DNA of 64,000 bases from Streptacidiphilus sp041262525 (GTDB lineage: Bacteria > Actinomycetota > Actinomycetes > Streptomycetales > Streptomycetaceae), in contig NZ_JBGCCK010000031.1 of NCBI RefSeq assembly GCF_041262525.1, forward strand, positions 1-64,000, in the 5' to 3' direction. The notes beneath the pieces were generated by a model that saw only the letters and a program-made list of their open reading frames with translations, was not told the DNA's origin and did no database searches. Of the stretch, positions 57,370 to 63,687 are shown one piece after another; position 1 is the stretch's first letter; every line of letters begins with the position of its first letter. A program made the position numbers and the translations under genes.

Positions 57370-57434
57370 TGGCCACGGCAGGGATCGAACCTGCGGCCCG
57401 GATGCTGTCGCCCGTCCGTCCGTCTCGCGAGGCC
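57370..57434 (-). ncRNA. tRNA-like element 2
   Basis: On the minus strand, GGCCTCG at the 5' side pairs with CGTGGCC at the 3' side (6 of 7). The T-arm is GCAGG-TTCGATC-CCTGC. On the plus strand, positions 57368-57396 match 56673-56701 of copy 1 with one difference. No acceptable anticodon arm or CCA was found. As in copy 1, it lies between an upstream hairpin and an AGGGCAA leader. Confidence 0.5.
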
Positions 57435-57437
57435 TTG

Positions 57438-57472
57438 CCGGTGGACCGAGGGCGACTGCCTCGGCCCACCGG
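57438..57472 (-). other. 14-bp hairpin before tRNA-like element 2
   Basis: Arms CCGGTGGGCCGAGG and CCTCGGTCCACCGG pair fully in RNA (one G-U), loop CAGUCGC. It lies 15 nt after the stop of the 116-aa gene and 3 nt before tRNA-like element 2, the same arrangement as at 56743-56776 but with unrelated sequence. Confidence 0.65.
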
Positions 57473-57486
57473 GGTTCACCTGGGGG

Positions 57487-57837
57487 CTACTCGTGGCCTT
57501 CGCCGTCTTCGTCGACGAAGAGGAACAGCTGTGCCATCTCGGGGTCCTGCTCGACCATGCGGACCATCTCCCACTCAGGGCCGCCCTTGGCCTCGATCAG
57601 GGAGCGGCAGAGCGCGCTGTACTCCTCCTCATCGATGGGGCGGATCTCGTACTGCGCCAGGAACTCGTTCAGAGTGGCCATCACGTCGTCGGGGTGCGGG
57701 AACTGCTCCACCAGGCCGTGGATGCCGCCCGGCTCTCCGTCGACCCACAACTGGATGCTGAAGCAGTACAGCCGGGGGTCGAACACGGGGCGGAGCTGGG
57801 TAGTCTCGTCCATCTTCACGGGGGTGCCGAAGCCCAT
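57487..57837 (-). CDS. Hypothetical acidic protein
   Basis: A 116-aa protein starting at ATG 57837 with CGGAGAAG upstream. It is acidic, mixed alpha/beta (YCFSIQLWVDGEPGGIHGLV, DEEEYSALCRSLIEAKGGPE) and ends in a very acidic tail (FLFVDEDGEGHE). It is second in the operon, 67 bp after the 83-aa gene, and its leader lacks the AGGGCAA hairpin. Not recognised. Confidence 0.7.
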   Translation of the reverse strand: MGFGTPVKMDETTQLRPVFDPRLYCFSIQLWVDGEPGGIHGLVEQFPHPDDVMATLNEFLAQYEIRPIDEEEYSALCRSLIEAKGGPEWEMVRMVEQDPEMAQLFLFVDEDGEGHE

Positions 57838-57904
57838 GGTCTTCTCCGTTGTCTCGGGTCTGCTGCCCATCTGGCGGCAGAGGAGGGCAAGTTGACGGTG
57901 CGGG

Positions 57905-58156
57905 TCAGAGCGTCGGGTCGGTGCTGCGGTCGTTGCCGTCGGCGTCCGCGATGTGCACGTGGATGCCGTGGGGCGACAGGACGCCGCACGCGAACGCGCC
58001 GTTGCCGTTGGTGTCCATGCCGTCGGTCCCGCAGATCTGCGCGCAGGCGGCGCGCTCCCGCTCGACGCAGGCGTCCGCGTCCGGGCGGTTGTCGAACTCG
58101 CCGAGGTCGTCGCCGCCCTCGTTGTAGACGGTGAAGGTGTACTTCTCCGGGTCCAT
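57905..58156 (-). CDS. Hypothetical small acidic Cys-containing protein
   Basis: An 83-aa protein starting at ATG 58156 with AGGAGGGGG upstream. It has three or four cysteines (ADACVERERAACAQICG, FACGV) and a final His/Asp-rich stretch (GIHVHIADADGND), suggesting metal binding, though no family is recognised. It is first in the operon under the promoter at 58223-58251, with leader hairpin copy 3. Confidence 0.7.
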   Translation of the reverse strand: MDPEKYTFTVYNEGGDDLGEFDNRPDADACVERERAACAQICGTDGMDTNGNGAFACGVLSPHGIHVHIADADGNDRSTDPTL

Positions 58157-58189
58157 GGCCCCCTCCTGGGGTGTTGGTGGTGGAGTTTC

Positions 58190-58208
58190 GGGGGCTTGCC
58201 CTGCCCCC
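58190..58208 (-). ncRNA. Leader hairpin with AGGGCAA loop, copy 3
   Basis: Transcript: GGGGGC, loop AGGGCAA, GCCCCC (perfect 6 bp), then GAAACUCCACCACC and the ribosome site of the 83-aa gene. It starts within about 10-15 nt of the predicted transcription start. Confidence 0.75.
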
Positions 58209-58222
58209 TATCGACATAGGTA

Positions 58223-58251
58223 AATCTATCGAATATGGAGAGGGGAGTCAA
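58223..58251 (-). promoter_or_regulatory. SigA-type promoter of the 58.2-55.4 kb operon
   Basis: Minus strand: -35 TTGACT (58246-58251), 17-bp spacer, -10 TAGATT (58223-58228), followed by TACCTATGTCGATAG and then the leader hairpin. The same arrangement occurs at 60150 and 62945. Confidence 0.8.
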
Positions 58252-58448
58252 CAGGAAACCGCTCCCCCACCTGCACTAACGCCACCAGTCCGCACAACGG
58301 GCGCGCTTCCCTGCGGTGCTCTTCCCCGTCTACGGTCCGCACTGCGCGCACGGGCGCATGCCATGCCAGACCTGGAGGCTGATCACCCCCGGCCCCCTCC
58401 CGGCGAAAGAGAGCTTGGAGGGGCGGCGGGCGGAACGCTGGGGAGGAA

Positions 58449-58486
58449 GGCACCTTTGTTCGCCGCGAAGCAAGAAGAAAGGTGCC
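58449..58486 (-). terminator. Hairpin in repeat copy A, probable terminator or structured RNA
   Basis: Perfect 9-bp arms GGCACCTTT (58449-58457) and AAAGGTGCC (58478-58486). In repeat copy B the arms are GGCGCCTTT and AAAGGCG, a compensatory A-T to G-C change that keeps the stem. It lies about 125 nt after the stop of the 292-aa gene. Confidence 0.55.
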
Positions 58487-58610
58487 CGACGACCTAGCGT
58501 GCAGCCCGACGGCATTCCATGATCGATTGCCGGGAAGGGGCAACCCGCACCCGCGCAACCAGGCCACACCACCCACCTGCCGGAGCCGTTGGCCTAGCGG
58601 CGCCGAGCCG

Positions 58611-59489
58611 TCACCGTGTGGCCGCGGCCAGAAGCCGTGCCACCTCGGTCCGGTCGAAGTAGTCGGTGCTGCCCACGCTGAGGATGCTCGCGGGGGCGTC
58701 CTTGCGCCGCAGGAGGGTCTTGACCCTGTCGGTTCTCTGACGGGGGGTGAGCTGGGTCGAGTCGGGCAGCATGGTGGCGATGGTGCTGCGCGCGATCAGG
58801 CCCGCCATGGGCATGACGACGTCCTCGGCCTGGGCCAGGTACCGCGCGGCCACAGCGGGCGTCACGTCCAGATTGCGGGCGAGCGCTTCGGTAGACAGGG
58901 ACTCGCGTGCCGCCACTGCGCGCTCCAGGATCGCGACGACTTCACCCACCCTTCCCGTGGGGGCGGCAGAAGCGCCGGAGGCGACCTGCTTGCCTCGGTC
59001 CGCGTACCCGGGCCGCTCCTTGTCGTACCAGAGGAACCAGGCAGCCACGGCTTCGGCAGAGCGCTTGCGGTCGGCCTCCACCGGCGGGAACGGGTGCTCG
59101 GCGTGCGCCTCGTACGCCTTCGCGAGGTTGCTGACCGCTCCTGGCGTGACACCGCGGAGGCGGGCGATGTCGGTCCAGCGCCACCGGTCGCCGGGAGCGT
59201 GCGGCATGCGCGTCGGCTCGGCTGACAGCCGCGGGCCCGACGGAGCGCTCCCGTCCTTGCCCGACTGGAACAGCCTCCCCTTGAGCCAGGTGGCGGCCGG
59301 ATCGCGGGCGTAGAGCAGGATGCCGCGCGGGCCGATCTGGATCTGGTCCTCCGTGAACGGCCCGCTGCCGAGCCAGAGCTTGAGGGTCTTCTCGGAGATG
59401 CCCGCCAGGTGCATGAGGTCTGTGCGGGAGAGCCAGTCGCCGGCGAGTGCCCCGAGCCGCTGCTCCAACTGCGCTTTGGTCGTAGTCAT
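58611..59489 (-). CDS. Putative DNA-binding protein with helix-turn-helix segments
   Basis: A 292-aa protein. The ATG at 59489 is preferred because it begins a sensible domain and AGGA lies upstream; an in-frame ATG 24 nt earlier is possible. Residues of about 15-45 look like a helix-turn-helix (WLSRTDLMHLAGISEKTLKL), another is near 115-140 (DIARLRGVTPGAVSNLAKAY), and a third near 200-220 (STEALARNLDVTPAVAARYL). The C-terminal part ends with FDRTEVARLLAA. A regulator or initiator-type role is inferred from the motifs only. It is second in the operon that begins at the promoter at 60150. Confidence 0.7.
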   Translation of the reverse strand: MTTTKAQLEQRLGALAGDWLSRTDLMHLAGISEKTLKLWLGSGPFTEDQIQIGPRGILLYARDPAATWLKGRLFQSGKDGSAPSGPRLSAEPTRMPHAPGDRWRWTDIARLRGVTPGAVSNLAKAYEAHAEHPFPPVEADRKRSAEAVAAWFLWYDKERPGYADRGKQVASGASAAPTGRVGEVVAILERAVAARESLSTEALARNLDVTPAVAARYLAQAEDVVMPMAGLIARSTIATMLPDSTQLTPRQRTDRVKTLLRRKDAPASILSVGSTDYFDRTEVARLLAAATR

Positions 59490-59796
59490 GGTGGGTCCAT
59501 CCTGTCGCATTGTGGCCCGTACACTGTGAGCACCCCTTGCAGGAGTGCGGGCCTTCGGCCCGGCTACTCGGTAGGTGGTGGAGAACGGGGCCGGCGGTTT
59601 GCCCGAGTCAGCGAGCCTTCGGCGGCGCTGGCACGAACCTTGTGTTCGTATCGTCGGCCCCACCCAGTCTTCGGGGGCGGCACGGCTGGTTGCCGCGCCG
59701 CCCTCTACCGCTCCTCAAGCGGCGAGCCGCGCGAGTGGCAGTTCGTGGTCTCGTCGCCGAGGTCGCGCCGCATGGCGGTGCCGCGGGTGCGAACCG
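59490..59796 (-). other. 307-bp intergenic leader with degenerate AGGGCAA motif
   Basis: Between the 70-aa and 292-aa genes. It contains CGGGCAA (minus strand, complement of 59599-59605) and CTCCACC (complement of 59577-59583), the spacing expected of the leader element, but without a convincing stem. Other hairpins are CGGGCC-GAA-GGCCCG and CCGCT-CCTCA-AGCGG (around 59549-59563 and 59708-59722). No gene seen. Confidence 0.45.
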
Positions 59797-60009
59797 TTAC
59801 TGTTCCCCGCTTCCTGCGGGCGCCGAGTCCAGCAGGCCCAGCATGGTGGCGAGCGCCTCGATGTCGGCGTCGGCCTCGCTCGGGCGGGACGCGGGGCACT
59901 GGTGGTCGCTCGGCACGACGAGGCGCAGCCGCGGAGTGAGGGCGATGGACTGTGCCGCCCAGCGTTCGAATCCGGGATCGCTGTGCGGCGTCTGTACGTA
60001 GTGGGCCAT
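59797..60009 (-). CDS. Hypothetical small protein
   Basis: A 70-aa protein starting at ATG 60009 with AAGGGGA upstream. It is soluble, with an acidic helix near the C-terminus (SEADADIEALATMLGLLDSA). Not recognised. First gene after the promoter at 60150, behind two successive leader hairpins. Confidence 0.6.
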   Translation of the reverse strand: MAHYVQTPHSDPGFERWAAQSIALTPRLRLVVPSDHQCPASRPSEADADIEALATMLGLLDSAPAGSGEQ

Positions 60010-60074
60010 GAGGTCCCCTTCGGTCGGGGCGACTCGGAGCGCAGCCCGTAGTCCGCCCGCGTGGTGGTGGAGGG

Positions 60075-60107
60075 CCTGGTGTGCGGCTTGCCCTGCCGCG
60101 CACCAGG
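60075..60107 (-). ncRNA. Leader hairpin with AGGGCAA loop, copy 4
   Basis: Transcript: CCTGGTGCGCGGC, loop AGGGCAA, GCCGCACACCAGG (13 bp with one G-U type position), then CCCUCCACCACC. It is the longest stem of the set. Confidence 0.75.
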
Positions 60108-60116
60108 TGGAGTCCG

Positions 60117-60135
60117 GGAGGCTCGCCAAGCCCCC
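60117..60135 (-). ncRNA. Promoter-proximal leader hairpin with variant loop
   Basis: Transcript: GGGGGC, loop UUGGCGA, GCCTCC (6 bp with one G-U), followed by CGGACUCCACC. It occupies the same position after the promoter as copies 3 and 6, but the loop differs from AGGGCAA. Confidence 0.6.
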
Positions 60136-60149
60136 TAGTGACATAGGTA

Positions 60150-60178
60150 AATCTATCGATCATGAGGGAGGGTGTCAA
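60150..60178 (-). promoter_or_regulatory. SigA-type promoter of the 60.1-58.6 kb operon
   Basis: Minus strand: -35 TTGACA (60173-60178), 17-bp spacer, -10 TAGATT (60150-60155), then TACCTATGTCACTAG and a GGGGGC hairpin. It shares a 20-bp core with the promoters at 58223 and 62945. Confidence 0.8.
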
Positions 60179-60292
60179 CGCTGCTCGGCGGTGTTGGCGG
60201 CTCCTGCCCGCAGCCCGAATAGTTGCCTGGGCGGCATCGCGCCAGAGGTGGGCGCGCTGGCTAACGCCGATAGGAGTGATCGACGGGATCGA

Positions 60293-60607
60293 CTAGTTGG
60301 ACGGAAGGTGGCTGCGGACGGCGCGCAACAGCGGGTCGAGCCTGCCCGCATGCTCCGCGTCAGGGCCGGAATCGGTGGAGTCGTAGACGACTTCGGCACT
60401 GTCGGCCCGACGATCGTGCAGGTCGACGGTCCAGGCGCGCGGCGGGTGCGGTTCGCTCGGCTCCTGCGGGGGCGAGATGACGATCTCGCGGCCGTCGGGC
60501 AAGGCGACGGTGACGATGTAGTCGCTCAGCCCCCAGTCGACGACGGGCTGCGCGCCGACGGCGCGCAGGGCCTGAGTCAGGGCAGGGTACGGGTTGTAGG
60601 TGGGCAT
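60293..60607 (-). CDS. Hypothetical small protein
   Basis: A 104-aa protein starting at ATG 60607 with AAGGAAGG upstream. It begins MPTYNPYPALTQALRAVGAQ and has beta-strands in the middle (YIVTVALPDGREIVISPPQE). Not recognised. It follows the cytosine methyltransferase gene on the same strand, across an 88-bp gap with a strong hairpin. Confidence 0.65.
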   Translation of the reverse strand: MPTYNPYPALTQALRAVGAQPVVDWGLSDYIVTVALPDGREIVISPPQEPSEPHPPRAWTVDLHDRRADSAEVVYDSTDSGPDAEHAGRLDPLLRAVRSHLPSN

Positions 60608-60651
60608 GGTGCCTTCCTTCGACGGGTGTTGGTCTTGCTGGGCCTCGGGCC

Positions 60652-60684
60652 GGGCCGGGCCCGTCGGGGTGGCGGGCCCGGCCC
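60652..60684 (-). terminator. GC-rich hairpin after the methyltransferase gene
   Basis: Perfect 12-bp arms GGGCCGGGCCCG (60652-60663) and CGGGCCCGGCCC (60673-60684), 9-nt loop, starting about 11 nt after the methyltransferase stop. It could terminate or attenuate transcription into the 104-aa gene. Confidence 0.6.
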
Positions 60685-60695
60685 CACGCGAGGCG

Positions 60696-62138
60696 TTAGA
60701 GGACCGCGCTCAGGGCGTTGCCGAGCCACTGGGCGACGTTGCACGACACGGCGTTACCCGCCTGCATCGTCTTCTCCTCCTGGGTGTCGCCCATGACGAT
60801 GTAGTCCGCAGGGAAGCGCTGGGCGCTCATCTGCTCGCGCCACTGGATCATGCGGAAGTAGCAGTCATCGACGTCGGCGGCGGTCAGCAGGAGTCCCGCA
60901 GAGTCGCGGGTGGACATCGTGTGAATGGGCTGTTCGACGGGCTTCGGGTTGCAACCCTTGCGGTAGGGAATGACCAGCCCATGGTGATTACCCTTCGCAT
61001 TGATGCCGGTCAGCGGCCTGTCCACGCCCGCCGCGCCACCGTGGTTGCGGTACGTGATCACATAGGGCGGCGCAGCCAGGTCTGCCCTCGACACGGCGCG
61101 GTCGTAGTAGCTGGTGGGGACGAGTAGCCCTTCTCCGATCTTCGTAGCGCGCGTCGGCAACGGAGCCTGGTCGGCGCGGAAGGCACGGCCGTCGTGCCCG
61201 GAGTGGTTGAGCGTGATCAGCGACGGGTCAGCCGGGTACAGTTCCAGCCCCTTGCGGATCCGCGCCATGGTGCTGGGCACCAGCGGACGCTTGCGGTCGC
61301 CGATCCGGGTGCCCAGGTTGGTCCAGTCGATGATGCTGGCTGCCGGTCGGGTGTAGGGCTCGACGTTCACTGGCTTGTCGTGATTCGGGCAGGTGTAGTC
61401 GTACTGCAGACCGTACTTGCCGATGCGGGTCTCGGCGTGTTCGGGGCGCCACTCTTGGACGGAGTACACGTCCTCGTCGCACTCGTGGCAGTGGGCCAGG
61501 GGTCGAGGGGCGACGTCAGGCAGCCGGATGCCTTCCTTGGTGAAGACGATGTACAGGCGGTCACGCCACTGCGGCGCGGCCAGGTTGATGTCATCGCCGA
61601 CGTGAGCCGAACTGACCGAGACGATCTGGTAGTTGTAGCCAAGCCGGGCCGCCATGGCGAGCCACAGGTCGAACAGCTTCCAGTCGAGGGCGAACTCGAC
61701 GACGTTCTCCACCAGCACTGCCTTGTAGTCGTGCAGTTCCATCGCGCGGATCACGTCGAAGGCGGTGACCCGAGTGCGCTCGAACGCGGCATCTGGGATC
61801 GACTCCAGCTCTTCCTTGAGCTGGCGGATCTCCTCTTCACTGAGGTGCCGCATCTGCTCGACGGTGAGCTTCCGCTTGCGCTTCGCGCGGGCCCGGCCAC
61901 CGGCGGGCGAGATCTCGGTGCAGATCGGGCTTGCCCACAGAACGTCGGTCATCGGGATGCGGCGTAGGTCGTAAGTGGACACGTTCTCGCATGCGTGCTC
62001 AGCGTCCGGGTGGTTCGCCATGTGAGTCTCGATGGCGGTCCACCAGTGGTTCATGGCGAGAATGAGCTTCCAACCGGCGTGCACCAGGCCGGTGGAAGCG
62101 CCGCCTGCGCCGCAGAAGAGGTCCGTAAAGGTGATCAA
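60696..62138 (-). CDS. DNA (cytosine-5) methyltransferase
   Basis: A 480-aa protein. The TTG at 62138 is the likely start: GAGGA lies 6-7 nt upstream and motif I begins at once (TFTDLFCGAGGASTGL, residues 3-18). Motif IV is ASPICTEISPAGG with catalytic C73, a variant of the usual PPCQ seen in phage and mobile-element enzymes. Motif VI is LVENVVEF (143-149), motif VIII APQWRDRLYIVF, and motif X QAGNAVSCNVAQWLGNAL. A Cys/His insert (CHECDEDV ... TCPNHD) could bind zinc. No restriction endonuclease is adjacent, so it is a solitary enzyme, probably protecting the element from host restriction. Its leader holds hairpin copy 5. Confidence 0.92.
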   Translation of the reverse strand: MITFTDLFCGAGGASTGLVHAGWKLILAMNHWWTAIETHMANHPDAEHACENVSTYDLRRIPMTDVLWASPICTEISPAGGRARAKRKRKLTVEQMRHLSEEEIRQLKEELESIPDAAFERTRVTAFDVIRAMELHDYKAVLVENVVEFALDWKLFDLWLAMAARLGYNYQIVSVSSAHVGDDINLAAPQWRDRLYIVFTKEGIRLPDVAPRPLAHCHECDEDVYSVQEWRPEHAETRIGKYGLQYDYTCPNHDKPVNVEPYTRPAASIIDWTNLGTRIGDRKRPLVPSTMARIRKGLELYPADPSLITLNHSGHDGRAFRADQAPLPTRATKIGEGLLVPTSYYDRAVSRADLAAPPYVITYRNHGGAAGVDRPLTGINAKGNHHGLVIPYRKGCNPKPVEQPIHTMSTRDSAGLLLTAADVDDCYFRMIQWREQMSAQRFPADYIVMGDTQEEKTMQAGNAVSCNVAQWLGNALSAVL

Positions 62139-62175
62139 GGCGAATCCTCGGAGTCTCGGTGAGCTGGTGGAGAGG

Positions 62176-62206
62176 GGCCGGACCCGGTTGCCCTCCGGGT
62201 CCGGCC
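62176..62206 (-). ncRNA. Leader hairpin with AGGGCAA loop, copy 5
   Basis: Transcript: GGCCGGACCCGG, loop AGGGCAA, CCGGGTCCGGCC (perfect 12 bp), then CCUCUCCACC and the ribosome site of the methyltransferase. Confidence 0.8.
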
Positions 62207-62245
62207 GTCGCGCTTCGCGAAGGAAGCAGCGGAACCAGGGCGCGC

Positions 62246-62344
62246 TCAGCGCGCGGTGCTGATGTACTCCGCCAGGTATTCGGCCAGCAGCGTCGGCGAG
62301 GCGTTCCGCCACGTCGTCTCCGCGCGGGCGTCCGGGATCGTGTC
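62246..62344 (-). pseudogene. In-frame coding extension cut off by a TAA codon
   Basis: Beyond the TAA at 62345-62347 the same frame continues for 32 codons to a TGA at 62246-62248, reading DTIPDARAETTWRNASPTLL then AEYLAEYISTAR. Third positions are G or C in 31 of 32 codons, a strong coding signal. One base change (TAC to TAA) would explain the break. Confidence 0.7.
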
Positions 62345-62875
62345 TTAGACGACGGCGATGAACTGGCCCGGCGCGTAGTGCTCCACGTGCCAGCCGCCGA
62401 CCTGCTGGGACCGCGCGGGCAGGACCTCCGGCGCGCCGATGAGCAGGTAGGTGGCGGGCCGCAGCCCCATGGCCTGGTACCAGCGCCGAGGGACCTCTAC
62501 CCGGATCTGGTAGCCCCCGCCGTCAGCGGCGATGACCTCGGCCTTGAGGCCGTGGAGAGCGAGCGTGTCAATCACGAGCTGGTACTGGGGGCCGACCTCC
62601 TCAAGGGAGAAGGCCCGCCGATGGACGAAGGCAACGAGGGGCGGGAGCTCCTCCGGCCAGTCCAGGTATCCCCGCGCGCCGGTCGACGTGTCCAGGAAGG
62701 TGCGTATCTCCCAAAGCAGTTGGGGGTGCGGGGTGCGGATTGCGCTCGGCTTGATGATCAGACGGTCCCGATTGCTGGGCAGCACGATGACCAGGCGGCC
62801 GGCGTCGTCGAGGCTGGCGTCCAGGTAGGGCCGCAGCTCGGCCGCGAGGGTGGATAGAGGCACAACGATGCCCAT
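62345..62875 (-). CDS. Hypothetical protein, probably truncated by a premature TAA
   Basis: A 176-aa protein starting at ATG 62875, with GAGGGGA upstream. It is soluble, mixed alpha/beta (GIVVPLSTLAAELRPYLDAS, RLVIVLPSNRDRLIIKPSAI, YQIRVEVPRRWYQAMGLRPA). It is first in the operon with the cytosine methyltransferase. The reading frame resumes directly after its TAA, suggesting that the intact protein had about 209 residues. Family not recognised. The leader carries hairpin copy 6. Confidence 0.7.
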   Translation of the reverse strand: MGIVVPLSTLAAELRPYLDASLDDAGRLVIVLPSNRDRLIIKPSAIRTPHPQLLWEIRTFLDTSTGARGYLDWPEELPPLVAFVHRRAFSLEEVGPQYQLVIDTLALHGLKAEVIAADGGGYQIRVEVPRRWYQAMGLRPATYLLIGAPEVLPARSQQVGGWHVEHYAPGQFIAVV

Positions 62876-62911
62876 GCGGAGGTTCCCCTCAGAGTGTGGT
62901 GGTGGAGTTTC

Positions 62912-62930
62912 GAGGGCTTGCCCTGCCCCC
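62912..62930 (-). ncRNA. Leader hairpin with AGGGCAA loop, copy 6
   Basis: Transcript: GGGGGC, loop AGGGCAA, GCCCTC (6 bp with one G-U), followed by GAAACUCCACCACC and the ribosome site of the 176-aa gene. Confidence 0.75.
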
Positions 62931-62944
62931 TATCGACATAGGTA

Positions 62945-62973
62945 AATCTATCGAATATGAGGAGGGGCGTCAA
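62945..62973 (-). promoter_or_regulatory. SigA-type promoter of the 62.9-60.3 kb operon
   Basis: Minus strand: -35 TTGACG (62968-62973), 17-bp spacer, -10 TAGATT (62945-62950), then TACCTATGTCGATAG and the leader hairpin. Confidence 0.8.
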
Positions 62974-63302
62974 TGGGAAACCGCTCCCCACCTGCACTGA
63001 TGTCACCAGGCCGCGAAGCGGTCGTGCCCCCGCGCCACTCTTCCCGTCTACGGCCCGCGCCGCGCGCACGGGCGCACGCCACCGCAGGCCTGAAGGCTGA
63101 TCGCCCCCGGCCCCCACCCGGCAAGGAAGAGCTTGGAGGGCCGGCGGACGGAACGCTGGGGAGGAAGGCGCCTTTGTTCGCCGCGCAGCAAGAATAAAGG
63201 CGACCGACGACCTAGCGTGCAGGCCGACGGCCCTCCATGATCGATTGCCGGGAAGGGGCAACCCGCACCCAACCACAGACCCTGGCCGCCCACCTCGACA
63301 AC

Positions 63303-63524
63303 TCACCGCGGCGGCAGAGAGCGGCCCGGCCGACGCCGCCGGCCCTGCCGAGAAGGCTCTTCTTCTCGGCCAAGCTGCAGCGCCCTCACGATGTCGGCCC
63401 GTTGCTCAGGCGGAACCTGCCGGAGAGCGAGCCAGGCAACTGCGGCACGTGCAGCGTGTCGAGCCACGGTGCCGGTACTGCAGGCCGCAGCGGTCAGCAG
63501 CATGGAAGCGGTGATGGGAGCCAC
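63303..63524 (-). CDS. Hypothetical small protein
   Basis: A 73-aa frame. The GTG at 63524 has ACAGGAG upstream at good spacing. A moderately hydrophobic N-terminal half (TASMLLTAAACSTGTVARHA) is followed by a helix (PPEQRADIVRALQLG) and an Arg/Pro-rich tail. Third-position GC is lower than in neighbouring genes, so it is less certain. It is divergent from the regulator gene at 63688. Confidence 0.5.
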   Translation of the reverse strand: MAPITASMLLTAAACSTGTVARHAARAAVAWLALRQVPPEQRADIVRALQLGREEEPSRQGRRRRPGRSLPPR

Positions 63525-63580
63525 GGTAACTCCTGTCGAAGAGGGCGACTTGGACCTCCAGGAGATCGAAACTCGTCACC

Positions 63581-63633
63581 GTCCGGACAGCCGACCGCCC
63601 CATTTCCGGCACTTGTCCGGACACGCCGGACAG
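63581..63633. promoter_or_regulatory. Repeated CCGGACA operator-like sites
   Basis: GTCCGGACA (63581-63589), the perfect palindrome TGTCCGGACA (63614-63623) and GCCGGACAG (63625-63633) lie between two divergent genes. They are likely binding sites, possibly for the helix-turn-helix protein encoded immediately to the right. Confidence 0.5.
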
Positions 63634-63687
63634 GGCTTCGCCGGGGCCCTACAGTGAAGCCGCAACCGCCCCTGCCCGGAGGAACGC

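Larger units (their letters stand above)
58173..58552. repeat. 380-bp direct repeat, copy A (promoter, leader hairpin and upstream region)
   Basis: This segment recurs in the same orientation at 62894-63270 with about 80% identity by eye. Conserved blocks include the hairpin leader, the promoter, CGTCTACGG, CGAGAG/GGAAGAGCTTGGAGG, GACGACCTAGCGTGCAG and CCATGATCGATTGCCGGGAA. It contains no credible gene. Confidence 0.85.
62894..63270. repeat. 377-bp direct repeat, copy B
   Basis: Partner of 58173-58552, in the same orientation. It carries a promoter, a leader hairpin and an upstream region with a conserved stem at 63167-63202, and lies between two minus-strand genes. No credible gene inside. 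Confidence 0.85.

Noticed and set aside
56675..57434. Two functional tRNA genes.
   Set aside because: The T-arm and acceptor-like stem are present but no 7-nt anticodon loop on a 5-bp stem could be formed and no CCA follows, so only tRNA-like elements are reported.
58226..58576. A minus-strand frame in repeat copy A resembling one in copy B (shared CGLPLPGNRSW and SSPAFRPP).
   Set aside because: The similarity follows from the DNA repeat itself. The frame runs over the promoter, ribosome sites are absent and composition is Arg/Pro/Gly-rich as in non-coding GC-rich frames.
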